Source: Mizugakiibacter sediminis
GTDB lineage: Bacteria > Pseudomonadota > Gammaproteobacteria > Xanthomonadales > Rhodanobacteraceae
Length of the DNA stretch: 57,309 nucleotides
Reading direction: 5' to 3'
Assembly: GCF_000953855.2 (NCBI RefSeq)
Contig: NZ_DF970161.1
Span: 1-57,309 of the forward strand
The notes below the pieces were generated by a model. It did not search any database. It was not told the DNA's origin and saw only the letters and a list, made by a program, of their open reading frames with translations. This document shows positions 32,029 to 41,116 of the stretch, piece after piece. Made by a program: the position numbers and the translations under genes. The stretch's first letter is position 1, and the number at the start of each line of letters is the position of its first letter.

Positions 32029-33114
32029 ATGCGCACCCCTGCGACGCTGTACGCACTCGGTTGCCTCGCCTGCGCCCTGGCCGGCGCGCCTGCTCACGCC
32101 GGCGAGACGCCGCCGCCCGATCCGAAGGCCTGCACGGCGATCACCGCCGACGCCGAGCGCCTGGCCTGCTACGACCGCGCGATGGGCCGCTTCGCGCCGA
32201 CCGCGCATTCGCCGCTGAGGACGGCGCCGCCGCCCGAATCGCCGCAGGACCCGCTGCGCTATGCGCGCACCGAACCGCTGCCGCAGGCGTCCGCGCCGCT
32301 GTCGCTGCTGGACAGCCGCTGGGAGCTGTCGCCGCAATCGAAGCTCGGCAATTTCCATCTGCGCGCCTACAAGCCGGTCTATCTGCTGCCCGCGTTCTAC
32401 ACCAGCAAGACCAACCAGACGCCGTCGAGCCCGGCCCCGGGCCACACCGTGACCCGATCCGAAGGTCTCGACAAGACCGAATCCAAGTTCCAGCTGAGCC
32501 TGAAGACCAAGATCTGGCAAGGCATCTTCGGCGACAACGGCGACCTGTGGATGGGCTACACGCAGACCTCGCATTGGCAGGTCTACAACAGCGACATCTC
32601 GCGGCCCTTCCGCGAGACCAACTACGAGCCGGAAGCCATCCTCGCCTTCCGCACGAACTACGACGCATTGGGCTGGAAGGGCCGCCTGTTCGGCGTCGGC
32701 GTCGATCACCAGTCCAACGGCCGCGCCGATCCGCTGTCGCGCAGCTGGAACCGCGTGATCTTCGACATCGGCCTCGAGCGCGAAGGCTGGACGCTGATGC
32801 TGCGGCCGTGGATCCGCGTTCCGGAAAGCCGCAGGAACGACGACAACCCCGACATCAGCGACTACATGGGCCGCGGCGATCTGCTGCTGGTGCACGACTG
32901 GGGCAGCGGCCACGAGCTGGCGCTGATGCTGCGCCACTCGCTGCGCGGCGGCGACCGCTCGCACGGCGCCATGCAGCTCGACTGGGCCTTCCCGATCAAG
33001 AACGAGCTGCGCGGCCACGTGCAGATCTTCAGCGGCTACGGCGAGAGCCTGATCGACTACAACCACCAGGCGACCTACGTCGGCGTGGGCGTGTCGATGC
33101 TGGAGTGGTACTGA
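32029..33114 (+). CDS. pldA: Outer-membrane phospholipase A
   Basis: A 361-residue beta-barrel enzyme. A signal peptide (MRTPATLYALGCLACALAGAPAHA) is followed by a short DUF-like segment with a Cys pair (KACTAITADAERLACYDRAMGRF). The PldA barrel then starts with LGNFHLRAYKPVYLLP and continues with KFQLSLKTKIWQGIFGDNGDLWMGYTQTSHWQVYN. The catalytic motif is GVDHQSNGRADPLSRSWNR (His227, Ser229, Asn241), matching the His-Ser-Asn triad of OMPLA. The Ca2+-binding loop and barrel strands end in YVGVGVSMLEWY with the C-terminal aromatic residue expected for BAM recognition. OMPLA removes surface phospholipids when asymmetry is lost. The gene stands alone and is divergent from ycaQ. Confidence 0.95.
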   Translation: MRTPATLYALGCLACALAGAPAHAGETPPPDPKACTAITADAERLACYDRAMGRFAPTAHSPLRTAPPPESPQDPLRYARTEPLPQASAPLSLLDSRWELSPQSKLGNFHLRAYKPVYLLPAFYTSKTNQTPSSPAPGHTVTRSEGLDKTESKFQLSLKTKIWQGIFGDNGDLWMGYTQTSHWQVYNSDISRPFRETNYEPEAILAFRTNYDALGWKGRLFGVGVDHQSNGRADPLSRSWNRVIFDIGLEREGWTLMLRPWIRVPESRRNDDNPDISDYMGRGDLLLVHDWGSGHELALMLRHSLRGGDRSHGAMQLDWAFPIKNELRGHVQIFSGYGESLIDYNHQATYVGVGVSMLEWY

Positions 33115-33273
33115 ACGCGGCGCGAAGTTCCGCGCCGCGGCACGACGCGTTCGGCCGCAATTAAGTTTGGCGACCTACAGTGTGGCGTGAGCGACGCGCC
33201 GCCTTCGGCGCATGCACGGAAGCACGGCGCGTCCTCCCTTTCCCATGACCGTTCATACGCACGGAGGTAGACC

Positions 33274-33684
33274 ATGAACCTGTCGATCCGCCCGTTCGCC
33301 CTCGCGCTGGCGCTGGTCGCGCCGTTCGCCCATGCACAAGCCACGATGCCGGCGCCCGCCGCGACCGCCGCGCAGACCGCTCCCGCGAGCGCTGCGTTGC
33401 CGGCCCCGGCGGGCAGCGTGTCCGCGGCGCCATCCGCCGCCGCCCAGCCGCTGTCGACCACTACCCTGCAGACCGCCCAGGGCGAGGTGACGATCCGCTC
33501 GGTGATGCCGGCGGCGGGCAGCGCGCCGCCGCGGCCCGATTTCGCCGCGCTGGACACCAACCACGACGGCTCGATCAGCCCCGAGGAAGCCTCGGCCTAT
33601 CCGCCGCTGGCCAACGAGTTCGAGCTCGCCGACGCCAACCACAACGGCAAGGTGTCCAAGGCCGAGTACGACGCCTGGCACTGA
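33274..33684 (+). CDS. Secreted EF-hand protein (two Ca2+ loops)
   Basis: A 136-residue exported protein. A signal peptide (MNLSIRPFALALALVAPFAHA) and a 60-residue Ala/Pro/Ser-rich linker precede two EF-hands. Loop 1 is DTNHDGSISPEE (Asp94 to Glu105) and loop 2 is DANHNGKVSKAE (Asp120 to Glu131). The coordinating positions 1, 3, 5 and 12 are acidic or Asn as needed. It ends YDAWH. Such proteins are common in Xanthomonadales periplasm as small calcium sensors or buffers of unknown target. The 160-bp upstream gap contains aattaagtttgg and a short palindromic GC hairpin but no clear promoter. The start ATG at 33274 follows GGAGGTAGACC. Confidence 0.9.
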   Translation: MNLSIRPFALALALVAPFAHAQATMPAPAATAAQTAPASAALPAPAGSVSAAPSAAAQPLSTTTLQTAQGEVTIRSVMPAAGSAPPRPDFAALDTNHDGSISPEEASAYPPLANEFELADANHNGKVSKAEYDAWH

Positions 33685-33763
33685 GTAGGCGCCGAAGGGC
33701 GGGCTCGTCCTGCGCGACGGCGCCGCCGATACAGACGCGAACACAGTCTGAACAAATCGGCCG

Positions 33764-33792
33764 ACGTCATGCCCGCGAAAGCGGGCATCCAA
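33764..33792. repeat. REP-like short palindromic repeat
   Basis: The sequence gtcatgcccgcgaaagcgggcatcca contains a 7-bp stem TGCCCGC (33770-33776), a GAAA loop and GCGGGCA (33781-33787). The surrounding gtcat...atcca is very like the dispersed intergenic repeat GTCATTCCCGCGAAAGCGGGAATCC known from many high-GC proteobacteria. It lies in a 274-bp gap between the EF-hand and fumarase genes. A perfect 24-bp palindrome follows shortly after. Confidence 0.65.
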
Positions 33793-33810
33793 GGAACACG
33801 GCAAATGGCT

Positions 33811-33834
33811 GGCACGCCGCTGCAGCGGCGTGCC
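33811..33834. other. Perfect 24-bp palindrome
   Basis: GGCACGCCGCTGCAGCGGCGTGCC reads the same on both strands. It is in the same intergenic stretch as the REP-like repeat, between the ends of two converging genes. It could be a terminator stem with a minimal loop, although no T-run follows (forward: cttccgg). Confidence 0.7.
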
Positions 33835-33958
33835 CTTCCGGCCGCCTTCGGCGCTCGCCGCGGCATCCCGTCTCCGCAGAATGGCGGATCGTCCGGCGGC
33901 TCGCTGCGTCCGCCGCTCCGCACCGGCGGGACGGGACGCCTCGCCCCGCCGGCGCGGT

Positions 33959-35476
33959 TCACGCCATCACGACGGGAATCTTGCCGATCTTCGCCCGCCA
34001 CTCGCGCGGGCCGGTCTGGTGCACCGAGGTGCCTGCGCTGTCGACGGCGACGGTGACCGGCATGTCGCGCACCTCGAATTCGTAGATCGCCTCCATGCCG
34101 AGATCCTCGAACGCGACCACGCGCGCCGCGCGGATCGCCTTCGAGACGAGGTAGGCCGCGCCGCCGACCGCCATCAGGTAGACGGCCTTGTGGTCCCTGA
34201 TCGCTTCGATCGCGGCCGGGCCGCGCTCGGCCTTGCCGACCATGCCGAGCAGGCCGGTCTTCTCCAGCATGGTGCGGGTGAACTTGTCCATGCGCGTGGC
34301 CGTGGTCGGGCCGGCCGGGCCGACCACTTCGTCGCGCACCGGATCGACCGGCCCGACGTAGTAGATGAAGCGGCCGTCGAAATCGACCGGCAACTTTTCG
34401 CCGCGCGCCAGCATGTCGACCATGCGCTTGTGCGCGGCGTCGCGGCCGGTGAGCAGCCTGCCGTTCAGCAGCAGCACCTCGCCCGGCTTCCAGCTCGCCA
34501 CTTCCTCGCGCGTCACCGCGTCGAGGTTCACGCGCCGGCCCTTGCCGGTGTCGTAGGTCAGCTTCGGCCAGTCCTCCAGCGACGGCGGCGCCAACGCCAC
34601 CGGCCCCGAGCCGTCCATCACGAAGTGCGCGTGCCGCGTCGCCGCGCAGTTCGGGATCATCGCCACCGGCAGGTTGGCGGCGTGCGTCGGATAGTCCTTG
34701 ATCTTGACGTCGAGCACCGTGGTCAGGCCGCCCAGGCCTTGTGCGCCGATGCCGAGCGCGTTGACCTTCTCGTACAGTTCGATGCGCAGTTCCTCGGCGC
34801 GATTGCGCGGGCCGCGCGCGATCAGCGCCTGGATGTCGATCGGTTCCATCAGCGCTTCCTTGGCCAGCAGCATCGCCTTCTCGGCGGTGCCGCCGATGCC
34901 GATGCCGAGCATGCCCGGCGGGCACCAGCCGGCGCCCATCGCCGGCACCGTCTGCAGCACCCAGTCGACGATCGAGTCGGACGGATTCAGCATCGCGAAC
35001 TTCGACTTCGCCTCGGAGCCGCCGCCCTTGGCGGCCACGGTCACGTCGAGCTTGTCGCCCGGCACCACGCTGAAGTTGATCACCGCCGGCGTGTTGTCGC
35101 GGGTGTTGGCGCGTTTGCCGGCCGGGTCGGCCAGCACCGAGGCGCGCAGCGTGTTGCCGGCGTCGCGGTAGGCGCGGCGCACGCCTTCGTTGACCATGTC
35201 CTCGACGCTCATCGTCGCGCCGTCCCAGCGCACGTCCATGCCGATCTTCAGGAACACGGTGACGATCCCGGTATCCTGGCAGATCGGCCGGTGGCCCTCG
35301 GCACACATGCGCGAGTTGATCAGGATCTGCGCGATGGCATCGCGCGCGGCCGGCGACTGTTCGCGCTCGTAGGCGGCGGCGAGGCTCTTGATGTAGTCGA
35401 CCGGGTGGTAATAGGAGATGTACTGCAGCGCGTCGGCGACGCTCTGGATCAGGTCGTCCTGCTTGATGACGGTCAT
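33959..35476 (-). CDS. Class I fumarate hydratase (4Fe-4S)
   Basis: A 505-residue class I fumarase catalysing fumarate/malate interconversion in the TCA cycle. The N-terminal alpha-domain has VADALQYISYYHPVDYIKSLAAAYERE and the first cluster Cys in HRPICQDTGIVTVF (Cys66). Other cluster Cys are in GWCPPGMLGIGIGG and MIPNCAATRHAHFV. The beta-domain starts near LSLEDWPKLTYDTGKGRRVNL and contains LLNGRLLTGRDAAHKRM, RDEVVGPAGPTTATRMDKFT and the C-terminal EFEVRDMPVTVAVDSAGTSVHQTGP. All three Cys are present, so it is an oxygen-sensitive iron-sulphur enzyme. The length (about 505-550) is normal for the FumA/B type. Start ATG at 35476. It is monocistronic, 60 bp downstream of the GGDEF gene. Confidence 0.96.
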   Translation of the reverse strand: MTVIKQDDLIQSVADALQYISYYHPVDYIKSLAAAYEREQSPAARDAIAQILINSRMCAEGHRPICQDTGIVTVFLKIGMDVRWDGATMSVEDMVNEGVRRAYRDAGNTLRASVLADPAGKRANTRDNTPAVINFSVVPGDKLDVTVAAKGGGSEAKSKFAMLNPSDSIVDWVLQTVPAMGAGWCPPGMLGIGIGGTAEKAMLLAKEALMEPIDIQALIARGPRNRAEELRIELYEKVNALGIGAQGLGGLTTVLDVKIKDYPTHAANLPVAMIPNCAATRHAHFVMDGSGPVALAPPSLEDWPKLTYDTGKGRRVNLDAVTREEVASWKPGEVLLLNGRLLTGRDAAHKRMVDMLARGEKLPVDFDGRFIYYVGPVDPVRDEVVGPAGPTTATRMDKFTRTMLEKTGLLGMVGKAERGPAAIEAIRDHKAVYLMAVGGAAYLVSKAIRAARVVAFEDLGMEAIYEFEVRDMPVTVAVDSAGTSVHQTGPREWRAKIGKIPVVMA

Positions 35477-35536
35477 GGCGGGTTGCCGGTGGGTGGAACG
35501 GGACCGCCGCGGCCCGGCCGCGGCAAACGCGCGATT

Positions 35537-37219
35537 CTACCGCGTCGCGGCCGCGGCCGATTCCGGCGGCGCCGCGGCCAGCATCACGCAGTCGCGGCCG
35601 GCGTTCTTCGCGGCGTACATCGCCGCGTCCGCGCGCGCGATCAGCGAGGCCGTGTCCTCGCCCGGCGCCAGTTCGGCGATGCCGATGCTGACGGTCAGCG
35701 GCCGCCCGCCGGCGTCGACGGCGATGCCGAGGCCGCGCAGCCGCCCGCGCGCGCGCCCGGCATAGCGCTGCGCCTGCTCCAGGTCGCAGCCGGGCAGCGC
35801 CACGGTGAATTCCTCGCCGCCGTAGCGGCCCACCTCGGCCCGCGGCTGCGACGGGTCGCGCAGCACGGCGACGAACGCCAGCAACGCGTCGTCGCCGGCA
35901 CGGTGGCCGAAGTTGTCGTTCAGCGACTTGAAGCGGTCGAGGTCGAGGAACAGCACGCACAGCGGCTGTTCGGCGCGCGCCGCCTCGCGCACGCGCTGGC
36001 GCAGGCGCTCGGTCCAGGCGCGGCGATTGAGCACGCCGGTGAAGGCGTCGGCGTCGGCCTGCGCGCGCGCCAGGTCGAGATCGCGGCGCAGGTCCAGCGC
36101 GCGGTGCGCCAGGCCGAGCGACAGCACCGCCGCCTCGAACGCCGCCGCGGCGATGCAGGCGTCGTTGATCCACAGCACGTCCGGCAGCGCGCCGGAGGTC
36201 TGCGCGCTGTCGATCGCGGTCAGCACCAGCAACGGCGTCCAGCCGGCCAGGAAGAACCGCGCGTAGCGCGAGCCGCGCCAGGCGCCGACGAGGCTGGCGG
36301 CCAGCGTCAGCAGCGTGCCGACGATCAGTGCCGGATTGATCGCCGCGCGCACCGCGGCGCGCGGCGCCTCCGCCGGCAGCAGGGCCAGCAGCGACAGCGC
36401 GGCGACGGCGGCGCCGAACGCCATCAGCGCCCGCCCCAGCCGCGGCGCGTAGCGGCGCAAATCGGCGAAGCGCGCGAGGAAGGCCATGGCGCAGCCCACC
36501 GCCAGGCCGACCGCCACCCGTCCCCACAGCAGCGGCGAGGCGGCGATCGTCTCGATGCCGAGCGGGCGCACCGCATAACCCGACTGGATCGCCTGCACCA
36601 CCAGGTAGCCGAGCATGTAGCCGGCGTACAGCACCAGGGTGGCGTCGCGCAGGATCGCGGCGAACGCCAGGCCCATCAGCGCCATCGCCAGCATCACGCC
36701 GAAACAGGCGCTGACGAACGCCAGCCAGCGCGTGTCCTCGCGCTGGAAGGCGCGCTCGCTCGTCAATGCGAACGCCATCGGCCCCGACATGGTCGGATAC
36801 GGTTCGATGCGCAGGCGCAGCGGCTGGCCGGCGGCGGGCGGATGCGCGATGCGGAAGGCGATGCGACCGTGCGCGTGCAGCGCGCTGGCGTCGGAGTCGT
36901 TCAGCGCGCCGGCCTGCGGTTCCGCATCGTCCAGCAGCGCGATCGTGCCGAGCGGCGGGTGCCGCACCACCAGCACCCACGGCGGCGCGGGCCAATGGCC
37001 GCCGGCGGGAAGCAATTCCACCAGCGCGCCGTCGGGATGGCGCGGAAACGCCTGCAGACGCGCCGGATCGAAATCGTGCCAAACGGCGGGGACGGCGGGG
37101 ACGGCGGCGGCGGCCCAACGGCCCTGCAGCACGACTTCGGCCGCCTGGCCGCGGCACGCGAACAGGGCGACGGCCAGCAGCAGCACGGTCATGAATCCGC
37201 GGCGTCCCGCCAACGTCAT
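35537..37219 (-). CDS. Membrane diguanylate cyclase with 7TM-DISM sensor region
   Basis: About 560 residues. An N-terminal signal (MTLAGRRGFMTVLLLAVALFACRGQAAE) precedes a periplasmic 7TMR-DISMED2-like domain of some 150 residues (WVLVVRHPPLGTIALLDDAE). Seven transmembrane helices follow (WLAFVSACFGVMLAMALMGLAFAAIL to IAAAAFEAAVLSLGLAHRAL). The GGDEF domain has the expected features: DAFTGVLNRRAWTERL, FLDLDRFKSLNDNFGHRAGDDALLAF and active-site YGGEEFTVALPG. The GGEEF sequence is the active form, so cyclic-di-GMP synthesis is likely. No RxxD inhibitory site is obvious five residues upstream of GGEEF (PRAEVGRYGGEEF), so product inhibition may be absent. Starts at 37219 or 37192 both give a signal; I use 37219. 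It is divergent from the M28 peptidase gene. Confidence 0.9.
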   Translation of the reverse strand: MTLAGRRGFMTVLLLAVALFACRGQAAEVVLQGRWAAAAVPAVPAVWHDFDPARLQAFPRHPDGALVELLPAGGHWPAPPWVLVVRHPPLGTIALLDDAEPQAGALNDSDASALHAHGRIAFRIAHPPAAGQPLRLRIEPYPTMSGPMAFALTSERAFQREDTRWLAFVSACFGVMLAMALMGLAFAAILRDATLVLYAGYMLGYLVVQAIQSGYAVRPLGIETIAASPLLWGRVAVGLAVGCAMAFLARFADLRRYAPRLGRALMAFGAAVAALSLLALLPAEAPRAAVRAAINPALIVGTLLTLAASLVGAWRGSRYARFFLAGWTPLLVLTAIDSAQTSGALPDVLWINDACIAAAAFEAAVLSLGLAHRALDLRRDLDLARAQADADAFTGVLNRRAWTERLRQRVREAARAEQPLCVLFLDLDRFKSLNDNFGHRAGDDALLAFVAVLRDPSQPRAEVGRYGGEEFTVALPGCDLEQAQRYAGRARGRLRGLGIAVDAGGRPLTVSIGIAELAPGEDTASLIARADAAMYAAKNAGRDCVMLAAAPPESAAAATR

Positions 37220-37399
37220 CGCCACGACTTCACCCCGGCCGTCTCCCCACGCCCGCGTCGTCCGTGCGCGTTCGACGGAGATCGCGTCGCCGCCTATCGT
37301 AGCGCAGCCTCGTGCCGCCGCCCCTCCGGCGTGACTATCGTCATGGGCCGGGCCGCGCGGCGCCGCGCTAGCCTTGAACGGCCCCCCGTCACGGAACCC

Positions 37400-39709
37400 A
37401 TGCCGATGCCTCATGCCTTCAGTCGTTTCGCCGGCCGCGCGCTCGCGGCGGCCGTTTTCGCCGCCGCGGTCGGCGCGGCGGCCGCGGCGGACGCCGATGC
37501 GCCGCTGTACGGATTCGGCGCCGCCGGCGCCGCGGCGCAGCGCAGCCTCGAAGCGCGCTTCGACGCGCAGTTGAATCCGGCCGACCTGCGCGCCTGGATG
37601 CAGACGCTGGCCGCCGAGCCGAACCAGGTCGGCTCGCCGCACGACAAGGCCAACGCCGAATACGTGCTGCAGCAGTTCCGCGACTGGGGCTGGGACGCGC
37701 GCATCGAGACCTTCGACGTGCTGTATCCGACGCCGAGGTCGGAGACGCTGGAGCTGGTCGCGCCGACCCGCTACACCGCCGGCCTGAAGGAGCCGCCGGT
37801 GGAAGGCGATGCCTCCTCGGCGCGCACCGCCGGCGCGCTGCCGCCCTACCTGATCTACGGCGGCGACGGCGACGTGACCGCCGAGCTGGTCTACGTCAAC
37901 TACGGCATGCCGGACGACTACGAGGAACTGGCGCGCCACGGCATCGACGTCAAGGGCAAGATCGTCATCGCCCGCTACGGCGCCGGCTGGCGCGGCCTGA
38001 AGCCGAAGCTGGCGTACGAACACGGCGCGATCGGCTGCATCATCTATTCCGATCCGCACGACGACGGCTACGGCCCCGGCGACGTCTATCCGAAGGGCGG
38101 CTGGCGCCCGCCGGAAGGCGTGCAGCGCGGCTCGGTGGCCGACATGCCGATCGCCTCGGGCGATCCGCTGACGCCCGACGTCGGCGCCACCAAGAACGCC
38201 AAACGGCTGGCGATCAAGGACGCCAAGACGATCCTGAAGATCCCCACCCTGCCGATCTCCTACGCCGACGCGCAGCCGCTGCTGGCCGCGCTCGGCGGCG
38301 ACACCGTGCCGGCGAAGTGGCGCGGCGCGCTGCCGATCACCTACCACTTCGGCCCCGGCCCGGCCAAGGTGCACCTCGCGGTGCAGTCCGACTGGAGCCG
38401 CAAGACGCTGTACGACGTGATCGCCACCCTGCCGGGCTCGCAGTATCCCGACCAGTGGGTGATGCGCGGCAACCACCGCGACGGCTGGGTGTTCGGCGCC
38501 TGGGATCCGTTGAGCGGCCACGTGGCGATGATGGCCGAGGCGAAGGCGATAGGCGCGCTGGTCAAGTCCGGCTGGAAGCCGAAGCGCACGCTGGTCTACG
38601 CCAGCTGGGACGGCGAAGAGGCCGGCCTGCTCGGCTCCACCGAATGGGCCGAGACGCACGCCGCCGAACTCAAGCGCAAGGGCGTGCTGTACGTCAACTC
38701 CGACACCAACGTGCGCGGCTTCCTCGACATGGGCGGCAGCCATGCGCTGCAGGGCCTGATGAACCAGGTCGCCGCCGACGTGCGCGATCCGGAAACCGGC
38801 GTCAGCGTGCTCGAGCGCAAGCGTGCGAAGATCGAGGTCGACGGCTACGCCAAGGACGCCGGCGCCGAGCAGAAGGCGCTCGCCAAGCGCGTGGCCGACG
38901 GCGAACTGCCGCTGCAGGCGCTCGGCTCCGGCTCCGACTTCACGCCGTTCCTGCAGCACCTCGGCATCGCCTCGCTGAACCTCGGCTTCGACGGCGAGGA
39001 CGAACAGGCCGGCGTGTACCACTCGGTGTACGACACCTTCGAGCACTACGTGCGCTTCGGCGATCCCGACTTCGCCTACGGCGTCGCGCTGGCCAAGCTC
39101 GCCGGCCGCGCGGTGCTGCGCGTGGCCGACGCCGACGTGCTGCCGCTGCGCTTCGGCGACGTCGCCGACACCTACGGCCGCTACGTCGAGGAGCTGCACA
39201 AGCTGGCCGACGACGAGCGCGAGCGCAGCGTCGCGCTGGACCGCCTGCTCGATGCGCACGCGTTCACGCTGGCCGCCGACCCGAAACATGCCAGCGCGCC
39301 GCCGCCGCGCGAGGACGCCGTGCCCTACCTCGACCTCGCGCCGCTGGACAACGCGATGGTGCGCCTGCGCGCCAGCGCCAAGGCGTTCGACGCCGCCTAC
39401 GCCGCAGCGGCGCAGAAGGACCTCGCACTGGCCGAGGCGCAGCGCAGCCGCGTCGACGCCCTCCTGCAGGGCATCGAGCAGACGCTGATCGATCCTCGGG
39501 GCCTGCCCGGCCGGCCCTGGTACAAGCACATGATCTACGCGCCCGGCCTGCACACCGGCTACGGCGTGAAGACGATGCCGGGCGTGCGCGAGGCGATCGA
39601 GGAACGCCACTGGGACGACGCCAACCGCTACGCCGCCGTGATCGCCAAGGCCCTCGACGGCTACAGCGCCCGGCTCGACGAGGCGACCGCCGCGCTGGGC
39701 GGCCGCTGA
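37400..39709 (+). CDS. M28 metallopeptidase, glutamate carboxypeptidase II-like
   Basis: A 769-residue exported zinc peptidase. A signal peptide (MPMPHAFSRFAGRALAAAVFAAAVGAAAAA) leads into the N-terminal part of the peptidase (LNPADLRAWMQTLAAEPNQVGSPHDKANAEYVLQQFRDWG). A protease-associated insert comes next (LVYVNYGMPDDYEELARHGIDVKGKIVIARYGAGWRGLKP). The di-zinc site residues are all present: GNHRDGWVFGAWDPLSGH, YASWDGEEAGLLGSTEWAE (general base Glu), YVNSDTNVRG and GVYHSVYDT. A transferrin-receptor-like dimerisation domain closes the protein. GCPII-type enzymes cleave C-terminal acidic residues from peptides or folate polyglutamates. I chose 37400; the second ATG (37406) is equally possible. 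A long upstream in-frame frame is shadow sequence. Confidence 0.95.
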   Translation: MPMPHAFSRFAGRALAAAVFAAAVGAAAAADADAPLYGFGAAGAAAQRSLEARFDAQLNPADLRAWMQTLAAEPNQVGSPHDKANAEYVLQQFRDWGWDARIETFDVLYPTPRSETLELVAPTRYTAGLKEPPVEGDASSARTAGALPPYLIYGGDGDVTAELVYVNYGMPDDYEELARHGIDVKGKIVIARYGAGWRGLKPKLAYEHGAIGCIIYSDPHDDGYGPGDVYPKGGWRPPEGVQRGSVADMPIASGDPLTPDVGATKNAKRLAIKDAKTILKIPTLPISYADAQPLLAALGGDTVPAKWRGALPITYHFGPGPAKVHLAVQSDWSRKTLYDVIATLPGSQYPDQWVMRGNHRDGWVFGAWDPLSGHVAMMAEAKAIGALVKSGWKPKRTLVYASWDGEEAGLLGSTEWAETHAAELKRKGVLYVNSDTNVRGFLDMGGSHALQGLMNQVAADVRDPETGVSVLERKRAKIEVDGYAKDAGAEQKALAKRVADGELPLQALGSGSDFTPFLQHLGIASLNLGFDGEDEQAGVYHSVYDTFEHYVRFGDPDFAYGVALAKLAGRAVLRVADADVLPLRFGDVADTYGRYVEELHKLADDERERSVALDRLLDAHAFTLAADPKHASAPPPREDAVPYLDLAPLDNAMVRLRASAKAFDAAYAAAAQKDLALAEAQRSRVDALLQGIEQTLIDPRGLPGRPWYKHMIYAPGLHTGYGVKTMPGVREAIEERHWDDANRYAAVIAKALDGYSARLDEATAALGGR

Positions 39710-39815
39710 TCCCCGCACGCGCGCCGCGGCACGCCGTCGCGGCGCATCGTCGTCACCCGCCACGCGCTACCCTTGCGCGGCACGCGCGCCGCGTCCGCGC
39801 AAGGGAGGGCTATCC

Positions 39816-40640
39816 ATGGCCGTGCATGCCGCCATGCGCCGCGCAGTCCGGCCGGCGCTGGCCCTGTCCGCCGCACTGCTGCTGGCCGGCTGTCTGTACC
39901 ACGGCGTCGTGCGCCGGCCGCTGCCCACGCGCCTGTTCGCCGCGCCGCAGCCCGGCGATGCGCGCGTGCTCGTGGTCGTGCTGCCGGGACGCGGCGACAG
40001 CCTCGCCGCGCTCGAACGCTCGGGCATCGTCGCGGCGGTCCAGGAAGCGTGGCCGAACGCCGACGTCGTGCTCGCCGGCGCCGGCATGGCGTATTACCGC
40101 GCCGGGCAGATGCCGAAGGTCCTGCGCGAGGACGTGATCCTGCCCGCGCACGCGCGCGGCTACCGCGCGCTCTGGCTGATCGGCGCCTCGCTCGGCGGCA
40201 TGGGCGAGGTGCTGTATGCGCGCGATCATGCGTCGGAGATCGACGGCATGATCATGCTGGCGCCCTATCTCGGCGAGGCCCGCATGGCCGATGCGATCCG
40301 CGCCGCCGGCGGCCTCGCCGCGTGGGACCCCGGCCCGCCGCCGCCGGGCATCGACGGTCGCAACTACCAGCGCGAGCTGTGGCGCACCGTGCAGGGCTGG
40401 CGCGCACGGCCCGGCTTCGCCGCCCGCGTCTGGGTCGGCTGCGGCAGCGACGACGCGTTCGCGCGCAACCTGCCGGCGCTGCGCGCAGCGCTGCCCCCGG
40501 GCCACGTGATCGAGCAGCCCGGCGGGCACCGCTGGAGCGTATGGGTGGCGTTGACGCGGCGCCTGCTGCGGCGGATCGGCGATCCGCTCGCGCCTGCGAA
40601 AGACGGCGCGCGCGACGCGCGCCGCGACGCGCTTCAGTGA
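39816..40640 (+). CDS. Alpha/beta-hydrolase-fold lipoprotein
   Basis: A 274-residue protein with a lipoprotein signal (VRPALALSAALLLAGCLYHG; lipobox LLAGC). The mature part has VLVVVLPGRGDSLAALERSG (oxyanion-type loop), then ALWLIGASLGGMGEVLYARDH (nucleophile elbow GASLGG) and IDGMIMLAPYLGE. Later motifs are VWVGCGSDDAFARN (probable acid) and EQPGGHRWSVW (probable catalytic His). It should be anchored to a membrane in the periplasm and act as a serine esterase or similar hydrolase. The closest family is alpha/beta hydrolase_5-like and the substrate is unknown. It follows the M28 peptidase on the same strand after 106 bp. Its last 7 bp overlap the converging slyD stop. Confidence 0.85.
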   Translation: MAVHAAMRRAVRPALALSAALLLAGCLYHGVVRRPLPTRLFAAPQPGDARVLVVVLPGRGDSLAALERSGIVAAVQEAWPNADVVLAGAGMAYYRAGQMPKVLREDVILPAHARGYRALWLIGASLGGMGEVLYARDHASEIDGMIMLAPYLGEARMADAIRAAGGLAAWDPGPPPPGIDGRNYQRELWRTVQGWRARPGFAARVWVGCGSDDAFARNLPALRAALPPGHVIEQPGGHRWSVWVALTRRLLRRIGDPLAPAKDGARDARRDALQ

Positions 40641-41116
40641 TGGTGGCCGCCGGCGCCGTGCACGTGGCCGTGCAGCACTTCCTCGACGGTCGCCTCGCGC
40701 ACCTCGGTCACCTCGATGGCGAAGTGCAGCGTCACACCGGCCAGCGGATGGTTGCCGTCGACGGTGACGTCGTCGCCGTCGATGCGGGTGACCACCACCG
40801 ACAGCGGGCCGTGCTCGGTCTGCGCGCTGAACTGCATGCCGGGCTCGAGCTGCATCACGCCCTGGAACGCCGCGCGCGGCACCACCTGCACCAGCTGCTC
40901 CACGCGCGGGCCGTAGCCTTCCTCCGGGGCGACCTCGACGTCGAAGGTGTCGCCCGCGCGGCGCCCCGCCAGCGCCTTCTCCAGGCCCGGCACGATGTTG
41001 CCCGCGCCGTGCAGATAGGCCAGCGGTTCGCGGCCCGCGGACGAGTCCAGCACCTCGCCGGCGTCGTTGGTCAGCGTGTAATGGAAGGAAGCGACGCAGC
41101 GCTCGGCGATCTGCAT
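40634..41116 (-). CDS. slyD: FKBP-type peptidyl-prolyl isomerase SlyD
   Basis: A 160-residue FKBP/SlyD protein with the characteristic N-terminus MQIAERCVASFHYTLTNDAGEVLDSS and PLAYLHGAGNIVPGLEKAL. The inserted IF (chaperone) loop follows (FDVEVAPEEGYGPRVEQLVQVVPRAAF), then VDGNHPLAGVTLHFAIEVTEVREAT and a His-rich tail (HGHVHGAGGHHH). SlyD is a cytoplasmic PPIase and metallochaperone that delivers Ni2+ to hydrogenase/urease systems and protects nascent chains. The His tail is shorter than in E. coli. Start ATG at 41116; a longer upstream frame is not family-like. The gene converges on the lipoprotein gene with a 7-bp overlap. Confidence 0.95.
   Translation of the reverse strand: MQIAERCVASFHYTLTNDAGEVLDSSAGREPLAYLHGAGNIVPGLEKALAGRRAGDTFDVEVAPEEGYGPRVEQLVQVVPRAAFQGVMQLEPGMQFSAQTEHGPLSVVVTRIDGDDVTVDGNHPLAGVTLHFAIEVTEVREATVEEVLHGHVHGAGGHHH

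Noticed and set aside
33830-37399. A continuous in-frame extension of more than 1100 codons upstream of the M28 peptidase.
   Set aside because: It is antisense to fumarase and the diguanylate cyclase and is His/Arg/Gln-rich shadow sequence. The signal peptide places the true start at 37400.
35537-39763. A possible giant fusion of the diguanylate cyclase with upstream sequence on the minus strand.
   Set aside because: The extra 850 codons are antisense to the M28 gene and have no domain. The signal peptide at 37219 marks the real N-terminus.
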